A stretch of DNA of 64,000 nt from assembly GCA_963780715.1 (NCBI GenBank), contig CAWADK010000009.1:62001-126000 (forward strand). The letters run 5' to 3'. Positions within the stretch are counted from its first letter, which is position 1. Every line of letters starts with the position of its first letter. The notes under the pieces were generated by a model. That model saw only the letters and a list, made by a program, of their open reading frames with translations. It was not told the DNA's origin and ran no database searches. Below are positions 29,092-44,093 of this stretch, one piece after another. Source of the stretch: JALORV01 sp963780715. Its GTDB lineage: Bacteria > Pseudomonadota > Gammaproteobacteria > Burkholderiales > Burkholderiaceae_F. The position numbers and the translations under genes were made by a program.

Positions 29092-31443
29092 TCACTCCCG
29101 CGTCTTCAGCACGGCCACCAGGTCGAGCCGGTCGACACGGCGCCGCACGATCAGCGCACTGGCCACCCCGGCACCCAGCACCACCAGCGCTGCAAACGCA
29201 TACGTGCGCGGCCCGATGATCAGCGGAATGCGAAACGTCTCCGGCTCGATCAGTCCGACGATGAACGCCGACAGGCCATATCCGGCCAGCCAGCCGATCG
29301 GCACCGCGACCAGCAGCTGCAATCCCAGTTCGCCCAGCAGCAGCCACGACACTTCAGCCCGCGTCATGCCGAGTACCCGCAGGCTGGCCAGCTCCCAGGC
29401 CCGCTCGGCGAGTGCAATGCGGGCGTTGTTGTAGACGACGCCAAAGGCGATCGTGGCGGCAAGCACGCTGAGCACGGTCGTGAAGATCAGGATGTTGCGC
29501 GCCGAGGTCTCCCGGAAGTTGCGGATGATCGGGCCGATCTCGACGGCGAAGGCCACGCGCGGCGTTTCCTTCACCTGCTGCAGAAAGCGCACGCGCTCGG
29601 CCGCGTCGAGTCGCAGCCGTGCGCCGGACATGGCATCGCCCTCCCCCAGCAGGCGGTTCAGCGCGTCGATGTGCATGAAGGCCGGCGTGCCCATCAGGTC
29701 GGCCACCAGCGCGACCACCGGCACATCGAGGCTCTTGCGCGCGCCCTGCAGCACCTCGACCCGGACGCGGTCGCCCGGACGCACGGCCAGCAGATCGGCC
29801 AGCGTGCGATTGATGACCAGTCCTTCTTCGGGCAGCGGCACATCACGCAGATCGTCATCCAGCAACAGGCGCAGCGTCGCGCCGGATGACAGCCCGGTCA
29901 ACGTCGTTCGATAGCTGCGATGGCCGTGCAAGAGCCTGACCGGAGCCGACCGGTCGATCTCGACGCGCATCACGCCGGGCAACCGCATCAGCTCGTACAC
30001 CGCACTGTCCGACGCCGGTTCCGCCAGCACCAGGCTGACGTCCTGCCGCTCGCGCATGCGGAACTCGACTTCGAACAGGTAATCGATTGCGTCGCGCCAC
30101 CAGGTGCCGGAGATCAGGATCGCGACCGCACCGGCAATGCCGAGCGTCGTGGCGAGCGCGCGCCCCGGGCGGCGCTCCATGTCGCGCAGGAGCATGCGCA
30201 CGGCCGGCGAATACAGATGCCCGAGTCCGAAGCGCTCGGCCACGGTCCGACGGAATGTCGGCGGTGAAGGAGGCTGCATGGCCGTTGCAGGTGACAGGCG
30301 CACGACACCCTGCAGTGCGCGCAGCGCCCCCGCGATGGCCGCCACGAGCGAGGCCAGCACGCCGTACGCCACCACCCACAGCGGCAGTTCAAAGTCGAGC
30401 GTTGGAAAGTGGAAGAACTCGGCGTAAAGCTCGGTCAGCAGGCGGCCCAGCCAGGCACCGGCGGCGAGGCCAGCCACGATGCCGAGCAACACGATCACCA
30501 GTACGAACTTGAGGTAGTGCAGGCCGATGCGGACGTTGGGATAGCCGAGCGCCTTCAGCACCGCGATCTGCCCACGTTGCGTGCCAATTTGCCGCGTCAG
30601 TACAACGTTCAGCAGGAACACGGCCACACCGAGGAAGACACTCGGCAGCACCAGTCCGAACACGCGCATCTCGGCAATCTCCTGCGTGATGGCCTTGTGC
30701 GACGGCTGCTCGTCCCTGCCATAAGCACCGGTCGAGCCGTAGGGTTCCAGCAGCCGGTCGAGCCGGTCGATCGTCGCACCCTCGGAGGCCCCGTGCGCGA
30801 GCCGCAGTGCCACGCGGTTGAACGCGCCTTCCATGTTGAACGCTGCCGCCAGGCGCTTGCGGCCGATCCAGAAGATGCCGAAGCTGGCGTCATCGCCGAC
30901 CCCGTGCGCCGCCGGGAAGATGTACTCGGGCGACAGCACGATGCCGACCACTTCGAGCTGCTCGCGCTTGCCATTGAGCAGGGCGCGCAGCATCGAGCCC
31001 GGCTTCAAGCCGCGCTTGTCGGCAAACGTCTGGTTCACGAGGACCTGGTTCGACTCGGGCGCATCGATCCAGCGGCCGGCCATCAGCGTCAGCCGGTTCA
31101 TCGCCGGCAGGCCGTGCTCGGGCAGCGCGATGATGCGGCCGACCGTCGGCTCGACCACGCCGGGCAGATCCAGCAGCACGTCGTAGCTCAGCGTCACCGC
31201 GACCGCGGCGACGCCGGGCAGCTCGAGAATGCGGGGCGCGACACTCGTCGGCACGCGGCGGGCCGTCGCGAACACCTGCGCGAAGCGCGCGGTCTCGTAG
31301 TACTCGGCCTGCATGCGCTTGAGTGCCTCATAGGTCGACAGCGACGCGCTGAACGCCGCGATGCCACTCGCGACCACCAGCGCGATCGTCACCACCTGTC
31401 CCCGCAGGTGCCAGAGGTCCCGCACCAGTTTGCGGTCCAGCAT
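29092..31443 (-). CDS. FtsX-like ABC transporter permease, duplicated
   Basis: 783-residue permease with two FtsX-type halves: an N-terminal helix, a large periplasmic domain, three helices (about residues 260-395), then a second helix, a second periplasmic domain, and a C-terminal helix set. The cytoplasmic coupling pattern RQIGTQRGQIAVLKALGYP and ASLRVLGMTRAEV occurs once per half. ATG 31443 begins 2 bases after the ATPase stop; GTG 31449 would overlap it. It is the membrane component of a lipoprotein- or envelope-type exporter; the substrate is unknown. Confidence 0.88.
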   Translation of the reverse strand: MLDRKLVRDLWHLRGQVVTIALVVASGIAAFSASLSTYEALKRMQAEYYETARFAQVFATARRVPTSVAPRILELPGVAAVAVTLSYDVLLDLPGVVEPTVGRIIALPEHGLPAMNRLTLMAGRWIDAPESNQVLVNQTFADKRGLKPGSMLRALLNGKREQLEVVGIVLSPEYIFPAAHGVGDDASFGIFWIGRKRLAAAFNMEGAFNRVALRLAHGASEGATIDRLDRLLEPYGSTGAYGRDEQPSHKAITQEIAEMRVFGLVLPSVFLGVAVFLLNVVLTRQIGTQRGQIAVLKALGYPNVRIGLHYLKFVLVIVLLGIVAGLAAGAWLGRLLTELYAEFFHFPTLDFELPLWVVAYGVLASLVAAIAGALRALQGVVRLSPATAMQPPSPPTFRRTVAERFGLGHLYSPAVRMLLRDMERRPGRALATTLGIAGAVAILISGTWWRDAIDYLFEVEFRMRERQDVSLVLAEPASDSAVYELMRLPGVMRVEIDRSAPVRLLHGHRSYRTTLTGLSSGATLRLLLDDDLRDVPLPEEGLVINRTLADLLAVRPGDRVRVEVLQGARKSLDVPVVALVADLMGTPAFMHIDALNRLLGEGDAMSGARLRLDAAERVRFLQQVKETPRVAFAVEIGPIIRNFRETSARNILIFTTVLSVLAATIAFGVVYNNARIALAERAWELASLRVLGMTRAEVSWLLLGELGLQLLVAVPIGWLAGYGLSAFIVGLIEPETFRIPLIIGPRTYAFAALVVLGAGVASALIVRRRVDRLDLVAVLKTRE

Positions 31444-31445
31444 GC

Positions 31446-32174
31446 TCACCACTGGATCTCCTCGGGCGAGAGCTTCGCTGTGTTGACCTTGACCTCGGCG
31501 ATGCGCCCGTCGGCCATGCGCAGCACGCGGTCGGCGATGCCGGCGATGGCAGCGTTGTGCGTGATCACCGCGGCCGTCGTGCCGAGCTCCTGGTTGATGC
31601 GCGCGATGGCCTGCAGCACCACCTTGCCGGTTGCATAGTCCAGCGCCCCTGTCGGCTCGTCGCACAGCAGAACGTCGGGGCGCTTGGCGATCGCCCGCGC
31701 GATCGCGACGCGCTGCTGCTCGCCGCCGGACAGTTGCGACGGGAAGTGATCGAGGCGGTCGCCGAGCCCCACGAGCGACAGCGCCTCCTCGGGCGTCATC
31801 GGCTGCGGCGCCAGCTCGGTGACCAGCGCGACGTTCTCGCGCGCCGTCAGGCTCGGGATCAGGTTGTAGAACTGGAACACGAAGCCGACATGCTCGCGCC
31901 GGTAGCGTGTCAGCTCGGCCTCGCTCGAGTGCCCGAGGTCATGGTCGCGCCAGCGCGCGGTGCCCGAAGTCGGCGTGTCGAGCCCGCCAAGGATGTTGAG
32001 CAGCGTCGACTTGCCGCTGCCCGAGGGCCCCAGCAGCACGACGAACTCGGAGGCGTAGATGTCGAGGTCGACGCCGCGCAGCGCGTGCACCTCGACCTCG
32101 CCCATGCGATAGATCTTGGTCAGGCCGCGCGCCGTGAAAACCGCCTGGAGCTGCGGCTGAAGAGTGGCTTCCAT
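31446..32174 (-). CDS. ABC transporter ATP-binding protein (MacB/LolD type)
   Basis: 242-residue ATPase that drives the FtsX-type permease. Walker A GPSGSGKST, Q-loop near FVFQFYNLIPSLT, signature LSGGEQQRV, Walker B VLLCDEPTGALD and the switch histidine THN are all intact. First gene of a three-gene operon (ATPase, permease, adaptor). The stop and the permease start are separated by only two bases. Confidence 0.92.
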   Translation of the reverse strand: MEATLQPQLQAVFTARGLTKIYRMGEVEVHALRGVDLDIYASEFVVLLGPSGSGKSTLLNILGGLDTPTSGTARWRDHDLGHSSEAELTRYRREHVGFVFQFYNLIPSLTARENVALVTELAPQPMTPEEALSLVGLGDRLDHFPSQLSGGEQQRVAIARAIAKRPDVLLCDEPTGALDYATGKVVLQAIARINQELGTTAAVITHNAAIAGIADRVLRMADGRIAEVKVNTAKLSPEEIQW

Positions 32175-32299
32175 GTTCGCGCGATGCCCGGCGGCCAGCG
32201 CCGGGCTTCAGCAGAAGTCGACCTTCAGCGTGCGCCCTCTTGGTCCGTCCGCGCTGACCCGTATCAACGACCGCCCCGGTCAGCCCGGCAGCGCTCGAC

Positions 32300-32866
32300 T
32301 CAGGTCAAGGCCTTCTCGACGAAGACGTCGTCGCCGTCCTCCCGAACGACGCGGAAGCCCGCCTTCAGGTACAGCGCCAGTGGGCCGAGGTGATTGGCCG
32401 CTGGCCCGGTGGCGGACTTCACCGGTTTCGCGCGCGCGATGTGATGGCCCTGCGCCCGCAACTCATCACACGCCGCCGTCAATAGTCCCGCGGCAACACC
32501 GCGCCCGCGGAACTCCGGCGCGACGACGAAGCAGAAGATGACGCCGATGCGATCGGCATTGGGCTCCGGTGTTTCGTGCAGCATCGGAAACTGCGACCAC
32601 GGGCCGGCGTTGCACCAGCCCACCACGTCGCCCTCCTGATACGCGAGCACGCCGCGCGCCGAGCCCGCCTCGATGCATGCCGTGACCGCGGCGCGGTTCT
32701 CGGAGGCGCTGCGCTGGCCCCACTCGGTGCGGGCCGGATCGTGCAGCGGGAAATAGCAATAGCAGCCGGACCAGCGCGGGTTGTCGACGAAGGCGCGCGT
32801 GTCGAAGAAGCGCAGGTAGTCCGCCAGCCGGTCCGCGGTCAGTGGGGTGTAGGTCACCGTCGTCAC
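32300..32866 (-). CDS. GNAT family N-acetyltransferase
   Basis: 188-residue acetyltransferase. The acetyl-CoA pyrophosphate loop is VAPEFRGRGVAAGLL (about residues 117-131). The N terminus carries NPRWSGCYCYFP, typical of one unassigned GNAT branch, and the C-terminal LYLKAGF motif is present. GTG 32866 has a GAAGGAG site. Its promoter has a perfect TTGACA -35 and contains a LexA-type box, so it is predicted to be DNA-damage inducible. The substrate is unknown. Confidence 0.85.
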   Translation of the reverse strand: MTTVTYTPLTADRLADYLRFFDTRAFVDNPRWSGCYCYFPLHDPARTEWGQRSASENRAAVTACIEAGSARGVLAYQEGDVVGWCNAGPWSQFPMLHETPEPNADRIGVIFCFVVAPEFRGRGVAAGLLTAACDELRAQGHHIARAKPVKSATGPAANHLGPLALYLKAGFRVVREDGDDVFVEKALT

Positions 32867-32883
32867 GATCGCTCCTTCAGTGA

Positions 32884-32903
32884 TACTGTATGTCCTTACA
32901 GTA
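32884..32903. promoter_or_regulatory. LexA-type SOS box between GNAT gene and uvrA
   Basis: TACTGT-N8-ACAGTA matches the CTGT-N8-ACAG box used by LexA of gamma- and betaproteobacteria, with both TA flanks. The symmetry extends to 9-bp arms (GATACTGTA at 32882-32890 and TACAGTATC at 32897-32905). It overlaps the -10 of the GNAT promoter and lies about 205 bases upstream of uvrA. Another repressor with the same symmetry cannot be excluded. Confidence 0.75.
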
Positions 32904-32927
32904 TCAATCGCAACGCTCCGATGTCAA
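32900..32927 (-). promoter_or_regulatory. GNAT gene promoter
   Basis: On the minus strand TTGACA (32922-32927) and GATACT (32900-32905) are 16 bases apart. The start of transcription would fall inside the SOS-type box, the classic placement for LexA repression. Confidence 0.65.
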
Positions 32928-33107
32928 CGCCGCCCGCTGCTCTCGCCATGCCACTGCGTCCGCGCGGACGACGGCATCCAGTTTGCCCGATCGATCGATG
33001 GCAGCGAGTGCACTCGCCGGTTTCACATCGCGCACGGCAAAGCGCGCGCGACGCCACGAGTAACATCACCTCCAACGGGCGTCCACCTGCCCGCGCTCAA
33101 TCCTCCG

Positions 33108-38822
<5,715 letters not shown>

Positions 38823-38832
38823 CGCGTGAAGA

Positions 38833-39222
38833 TCACAAACCCCGCAGACGCGCCATCCAGCCGGGCGCGAGATACAGCACCAGCATGCCGAGCGCCAGGA
38901 AGCCGCCCCGGGTCGGGTCGAAGTCCTCCGTGATGCGGGCCCACGGATAGCCGAACGCGTAACGGCCGGTCGCCACTTCGGCGCCGATCATCAACGTCAC
39001 CCACAGGAAGCCCACGCCGCGCCGCTGGCGCGGGGTACGTGGAGCGATCCACTTCACGGTCAGCCAGGTGACCAGCAGGATCAGTCCTGAGCCGACCGCG
39101 ACCCCGATCTGCCGCGACCGCAGGTCCCCGATCAGCGGAACCAGATAGAGCGTGCGCAGCACACCGTGCGCCACCTCGACAGCGAAGATCAGCAGCCAGA
39201 CAGTGAACGCTTTCAGGACCAT
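38833..39222 (-). CDS. Small membrane protein, 129 residues
   Basis: Four hydrophobic segments (about residues 5-22, 40-58, 68-88 and 105-122) and a short polar loop GRYAFGYPWARITEDFDPTRGG. Conserved membrane proteins of this type occur in Burkholderiales without known function. ATG 39222 places a MVLKAF start before the first helix. It is convergent with uvrA: the two stop codons are 10 bases apart. Confidence 0.6.
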   Translation of the reverse strand: MVLKAFTVWLLIFAVEVAHGVLRTLYLVPLIGDLRSRQIGVAVGSGLILLVTWLTVKWIAPRTPRQRRGVGFLWVTLMIGAEVATGRYAFGYPWARITEDFDPTRGGFLALGMLVLYLAPGWMARLRGL

Positions 39223-39348
39223 CGTCGTCGCCGGGTTCGCCGCACCCGCGTCGTGGACCACTCGGGACCGGGGCACTCACCCCGCATTCTGGACGTTGAC
39301 CCCGTGGCGTGCTCGATATGATGCGTCAACGCTTGGATCATCACCGAC

Positions 39349-40498
39349 ATGAATCGAGTCTTCGTCGTGCCGGGCCTCGCCGCGGCCCTCTTCCTTTCGA
39401 GTCCGGCGCTCGCACAACGCGCCGCCCCCGGTCTGGACGACAACGTGGCACAGATCCCGCAGACATCGCCGGGGTCACCGTGGTCCTTCATCGGCTTCAG
39501 CATCACGACTCCGCTCGATCAGCAGTGGTTCGTCGCCAACAGCACGCCACGCGGCGGCACGATGGGGCGCAATCTGTCGGCGGCCCCGCCCAACACGGCG
39601 GTGCTGGTGATCGTCAGCGAACTGCTCGACAAGCCGATCGATTCCGACACGGAGCTGCTGGCGCTGGCCCAGGACCGGCATGCGCGGATCGGCGAGCGAT
39701 GGGTCGTCAGCCGGCACGATGAATCCATCGTGCGGCATGCCGGCACACGCTGTGCCCGCCACACCCTGACCGCGCGCGAGCCCGAGGACAAATCACCGCG
39801 CAAGGACGCGGCCAAGGCGAACGCGACGCGACCCTATCTCCACGTCAGCGGCCTGTCGTGCATCCACCCGACCGAGCCACGCCTCCTGGTGGAGATCGGA
39901 CTCTCCGAGCGCAGTCCGCAGAACGCGATGACTGCCGCGATCGCGCGCGACGCACAGCTGGCCACCGAAAGCCTCGCCTTCCAGCGCTACTCCGAACAGG
40001 CCCTGCAGAAGGCGGCCGAGCTGGCCCGCGTGGGCGAAGCCAGGGATGCCGAGGCGCTGCTGAAGCCGTACATCGATGCGGACGCGGCCTGGGCCCGTTA
40101 CTTCCTGGCGCAGATCCTCCAGCGGGCGCAGCCGGCGCCGCCGAACGCCGGTCCGCGGCTCAAGGCCTTGCTCGAGCCGGCGGCCGATCGCGGGCTGGCC
40201 GATGCCCAGTGGATGCTCGGGACCCTCCTGCTGCGGGGCGCCGACGGCGTGCCGAAGGATCCGCCGCTCGCCGAGGCCCTGTTGCGACGCGCCGCCGAAC
40301 GCGGCAACCCCGGAGCCGCGTTCCAGCTCGGCATCGCCCTCCTCTCTCGCGAACGACGGCCTGTCGCCCAATCGCCGCGAGGCCGTCGTCTGGATCTCCC
40401 GCGCGGCCGCACGCGGACAGAAGGAGGCACAGGAACTCCTGCAGACCGCACGCGACGCGCCTGAAACCCGGCCGCCACCGCGGCCGGCCGGGAAATAG
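39349..40498 (+). CDS. Sel1/TPR-repeat secreted protein (frameshifted)
   Basis: The signal peptide ends near ALAQ (residue 23). The N-terminal domain (about residues 40-220) is of unknown fold with a paired-cysteine loop (CARHTL and LSCIHPTE). The C-terminal half has Sel1-type repeats, such as AADRGLADAQWMLGTLLLRG and AAERGNPGAAFQLG. The frame breaks near 40340-40348 in a CT-rich tract; the second frame continues with NDGLSPNRREAVVWISRAAA, another Sel1 repeat, to a stop at 40498. Restored length about 383 residues. Role unknown; protein-protein contacts are likely. Confidence 0.7.
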
Positions 40499-40627
40499 CG
40501 GCGCGAATCTCGCCCCGCCTGTCCGCCCGGACTGCCGTCCGGTCCACCGCCTTTGCAGTCCATCGCACCGCCCGCGCGGCGCCCGGTTCGCGCAGGCAGG
40601 ATGCGACGTAACTTCAAAGGTGGCCCC

Positions 40628-41410
40628 ATGCGCGCTCGCTCCCTGACCCTTTGCCTCTTCCTGACCCTGGGCCTTTTCCTCGTCGGCACTGCCAAGGCGC
40701 AAACCGTGGCCGCCACGGCCGCCGGCACCCTGGTGGTCGGTTCGGCCAGCAACAGAATCGCCGGCTCGGGGCGAACGGTCGATGACGTACGAACCCCAGG
40801 CGCGTTCTCGGCGATCCGCATCAGCGGCCCGATCGATGTCGAGCTCAAGGCTTCGGAACGCGAACAGGTCACCGTACGTTTTGACGACAACCTGGTCACG
40901 CTGGTCGAGACCCACGTGACCACGGATGCGACGCCGGCGCTCGAGATCCGCCTGCAACCCGGCGCCAGTTTCCGCAGCGCTGGCAGCCCGAAGGTCATCG
41001 TGGAGTTCAAGTCGATCAGTTCGCTGGCCATGAGCGGTTCCGGCGACGTGCACGCCGACGCCGTGCGCGGCCCGCTGCTGGCGGTTGCGGTGTCGGGCAG
41101 CAGCGACGTCAAGATCGACCGGCTGGACGTCGACGTGCTCGGCGTCTCCATCGCCGGCACCGGTGACTTCACGGCCGCCGGGCGGGCCGCGGAGCAGGGC
41201 TACAGCATTGCGGGCAGCGGTGACATCAAGACCGACAATCTCGTCGGCCAGACAGTCAAGGTGCGGATTGCCGGCAACGGCGACGCCCGTGTGCACGCCG
41301 AGCAGATGCTCACGGTCTCGATCGCGGGATCCGGCGACGTCATCTACCGCGGCACTCCCGTGATCAAGAAGAGCGTCGCCGGATCGGGTGAGGTTCGCAA
41401 GGCGAACTGA
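40628..41410 (+). CDS. DUF2807 (GIN domain) putative secreted adhesin-like protein
   Basis: 260-residue secreted protein. The signal peptide ends near AKAQ. The head GIN domain (DUF2807) forms a beta-solenoid, seen as regular SGSGDV, AGTGDF, AGSGDI, AGNGDA and AGSGDV turns about every 20 residues. The ATG at 40628 has an AAGGTGG site. The family is annotated as putative autotransporter adhesin but lacks a demonstrated role. No transporter domain is present here. Confidence 0.82.
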   Translation: MRARSLTLCLFLTLGLFLVGTAKAQTVAATAAGTLVVGSASNRIAGSGRTVDDVRTPGAFSAIRISGPIDVELKASEREQVTVRFDDNLVTLVETHVTTDATPALEIRLQPGASFRSAGSPKVIVEFKSISSLAMSGSGDVHADAVRGPLLAVAVSGSSDVKIDRLDVDVLGVSIAGTGDFTAAGRAAEQGYSIAGSGDIKTDNLVGQTVKVRIAGNGDARVHAEQMLTVSIAGSGDVIYRGTPVIKKSVAGSGEVRKAN

Positions 41411-41451
41411 GCCTGACCGGAACATTCCCGGCATGGCGCTACGCTAGCGCC

Positions 41452-42459
41452 ATGCTGACCTTGAGCCACGCGCAGTCTTTCGCCAGCGTCGCGCTCGCGA
41501 ACGTCGTCACCGAATACCCGTACAAGCTCGACCAGCTGCTGACCGCCGAACGGGATCTCGCGCCGCCGCGTCGCCTCCATCCGGTCTTCTGGGGCAGCTA
41601 CGACTGGCATTCCTGCGTCCACATGCACTGGACGCTCGCGCGGCTGCTGCGCCGCTTCCCCGACCATCCGCTGGCCTCGCGATCACGCGAGCACCTGGGC
41701 ACGCGGCTGACGGCGACGGCCATTGCGGGCGAGCTCGCCACACTGGCTGGACCCCACCGACAGACGTTCGAGCGCCCCTATGGCTGGGGCTGGCTGCTGA
41801 AGCTCGCGGCAGAATTCGAGCGGCTGGCAACCATTGCACCGGAAACGGCACCCTGGCGCGACGCCCTCCGGCCACTGGCGGAAGCCTTCGCCGACCGGTT
41901 CCTTGCCTACCTGCCACGTGCGGCGTTTGCGACGCGTGCCGGCGTGCACAGCAACAGCGCCTTTGCGCTGCTGCTGGCGCTCGACTGGTGCGAGGCGGTA
42001 CAGCATCTCGCGCTGCGCCAGGCCATCGGCCAGCGCGCCAACCTCTGGTTCGGCCGCGACCGCCAGTTCCCGGCCGATTACGAGCCGGCGGGCGAGGACT
42101 TCCTGTCTCCCGGCCTCGTCGAAGCGGCCCTGATGCGACGGGTCGTCGATGGCTGCTCCTTTGCGGACTGGTGGGAGCTGTTCCAGCCGACGGTGGCGGC
42201 GCTGGGCCACTGGCTGACGCCCGTACCGGTCAGCGACCCGACTGACGCGCGCATCGTCCATCTGCACGGCGTCAACCTGACCCGGGCGTGGTGCTGGCGT
42301 CAACTGCAGCCGGATCTTCCGCGGCCGCTGCAGGCACACGTGGGGCAGGCCATCGATGCCCACCTGGCCGCCTCGCTGCCGGCCGCGACCGGCGGCGACT
42401 ACGTCGGGACACATTGGCTGGCGTCATTCGCCCTGCTCGCGCTGGACGACACGCGCTGA
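41452..42459 (+). CDS. DUF2891 family protein
   Basis: 335-residue soluble protein matching DUF2891 along its length. Visible conserved pieces are PVFWGSYDWHSCVHMHWTL, ERPYGWGWLLKLAAE and VHSNSAFAL, then GEDFLSP and GTHWLASFA at the end. The alpha-rich fold resembles (alpha/alpha)6 glycosidases, so carbohydrate hydrolysis is a guess. It follows the DUF2807 gene by 41 bases. Confidence 0.82.
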   Translation: MLTLSHAQSFASVALANVVTEYPYKLDQLLTAERDLAPPRRLHPVFWGSYDWHSCVHMHWTLARLLRRFPDHPLASRSREHLGTRLTATAIAGELATLAGPHRQTFERPYGWGWLLKLAAEFERLATIAPETAPWRDALRPLAEAFADRFLAYLPRAAFATRAGVHSNSAFALLLALDWCEAVQHLALRQAIGQRANLWFGRDRQFPADYEPAGEDFLSPGLVEAALMRRVVDGCSFADWWELFQPTVAALGHWLTPVPVSDPTDARIVHLHGVNLTRAWCWRQLQPDLPRPLQAHVGQAIDAHLAASLPAATGGDYVGTHWLASFALLALDDTR

Positions 42460-42517
42460 CAGGGGTCAAGGTCACACCCTGTGCGCTAGGGTCAGATACG
42501 CCTGAGGGAGGTGCATC

Positions 42518-44068
42518 GTGTCTCAATGGGACGTCATCGTCATCGGCTCCGGCATCGGGGGCCTCGCCGCGGCAGCGGCGCTTGCGCATGAAGGCAAGCG
42601 GGTCCTGGTCCTGGAACGCCATACTCAGCTGGGTGGGCTGACCCAGACGTTCGAGCGCAATGGCTACCGGTTCAACGTCGGAGTGCACTACATCGGCGGC
42701 GCCGGCGAGGCAGAGGGCCAGGTAGGCCCGGCCAAGAAGGTCTTCGATGCGCTCACGCCGCACGGCATTCCGATGGCTTCGATGGGCACTGTCTACGACC
42801 GCGTGCACTTCCCCGGTATGTCCGTGGAGTTCGAACATCCTGCCGCGCGACTGATCGAGACGCTCAAGTCGCGCTTTCCGGCCGACGCTGCGGGCATCGA
42901 CCGTTATTTCGACAGCATGCGGGCCGCGCGCAAGGCACTCGAGGCGGTGCTGGCGGCGCACTCGATGCCGCAGCTGGTCTCGCGCGGTCTGAAGTGGTGG
43001 AAGGAAGAAGAGATCGAGCGATGGGTCGGCCGCACGCTGTGGGAAGTGATCCAGGAGTGTGTCGGCGATCCGAAGCTGCAGGCGCTGCTGGCAGCACAGT
43101 GGGGCGACCATGGCGGCCGTCCCAGCGTGGCGTCGTTCGCGCTGCACGCCGTCATCATGTCGAGCTACTTCGACGGCGCCTGGTATCCGGTCGGAGGTTC
43201 CGGCGTCTTCGCCAGTGCCCTGTCAGAACCCGTCATCGCCGCTGGCGGCGAGCTACGCGCGAGTGCCGAGGTCGCGGCGATCCGCGTTGCCAACGGGCGC
43301 GTGCAAGGCGTCCTGCTGGGCAATGGAACGACGGAAGACGCGCCGTGTGTCATTTCCGGCGCCGGCGTGCGCAGCACGCTGCGCATGCTGCCCTCCGAGG
43401 AGGTGAATTACGACTGGGCGCGCGACGTGCTGGAGATCGAGCCCTCGGTCGGCTACGTCGGCCTGTATCTCGGCCTCGAGGGCGATATTGCCGCCAACGG
43501 GGCGACCCCTGCCAACGACTGGATCTACGAGAGCTGGGATGTCGACCAGCTCTGGCGCAACCCCCTGATCGAGCCCGATGCGCCGATGATGTTCGTCTCT
43601 TTTCCGTCCCTGAAGGATCCGACGCACGACGCAGGCGCCACGCAACGGCACACGTGCGAGATCGTGGCTTTCGTCGACCCGGACGCCTTCGCTCCGTGGG
43701 AGCATGAAAGCATGAAGCGTGGCGAGGCGCGCGATCCCGGTTACCTCGAACTGAAGGAAAGGATCGAGCAGAACCTCCTGGCGCAGTTCGGCCGTCACTA
43801 CCCGCGCCTGGCACCGATGGTCCGCTTCGTCACGTCGTCCACGCCGATTTCGGTCGCCACCTACACCGGCGCAGAGCACGGTGCGATGTACGGCCTGGCA
43901 ACGACGCCGATGCGCTTCCTCAGCGATGCGTTGCGGCCACGCACGCCCATCGGTGGCCTCTTTCTGGCCGGACAGGACGCCTGCTGCCCCGGCGTCACCG
44001 GCGCGCTGATGGGCGGCCTGATGGCTGCCGTCGCGACCGAGCCGAAGCTGCTCAGACTGCTCGGCTGA
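42518..44068 (+). CDS. FAD-dependent NAD(P)-type oxidoreductase (CrtI/retinol-saturase-like)
   Basis: 516-residue flavoprotein. The N-terminal dinucleotide motif VIGSGIGGLAAAAAL (about residues 8-22) is followed by LERHTQLGGLTQTF and a C-terminal FLAGQDACCPGVTGALMGGL motif, as in phytoene-desaturase and all-trans-retinol saturase relatives. GTG 42518 has a strong GGGAGG site. The substrate is unknown; no carotenoid genes are nearby. It precedes ppk2 by 25 bases. Confidence 0.82.
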   Translation: MSQWDVIVIGSGIGGLAAAAALAHEGKRVLVLERHTQLGGLTQTFERNGYRFNVGVHYIGGAGEAEGQVGPAKKVFDALTPHGIPMASMGTVYDRVHFPGMSVEFEHPAARLIETLKSRFPADAAGIDRYFDSMRAARKALEAVLAAHSMPQLVSRGLKWWKEEEIERWVGRTLWEVIQECVGDPKLQALLAAQWGDHGGRPSVASFALHAVIMSSYFDGAWYPVGGSGVFASALSEPVIAAGGELRASAEVAAIRVANGRVQGVLLGNGTTEDAPCVISGAGVRSTLRMLPSEEVNYDWARDVLEIEPSVGYVGLYLGLEGDIAANGATPANDWIYESWDVDQLWRNPLIEPDAPMMFVSFPSLKDPTHDAGATQRHTCEIVAFVDPDAFAPWEHESMKRGEARDPGYLELKERIEQNLLAQFGRHYPRLAPMVRFVTSSTPISVATYTGAEHGAMYGLATTPMRFLSDALRPRTPIGGLFLAGQDACCPGVTGALMGGLMAAVATEPKLLRLLG

Positions 44069-44093
44069 ACCTCCACTCGCAAGGGACTTGACC

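Noticed and set aside
40098..41434. Minus-strand open frames over the Sel1/DUF2807 region
   Set aside because: They are antisense to two genes with signal peptides and repeat families, and lack ribosome sites.
42460..42517. GGTCAAGGTCACACC / GGGTCAGATAC-like text before the oxidoreductase gene
   Set aside because: It recalls short sequences near REP-associated transposases, but there is only one copy and no transposase, so I do not call a mobile element.
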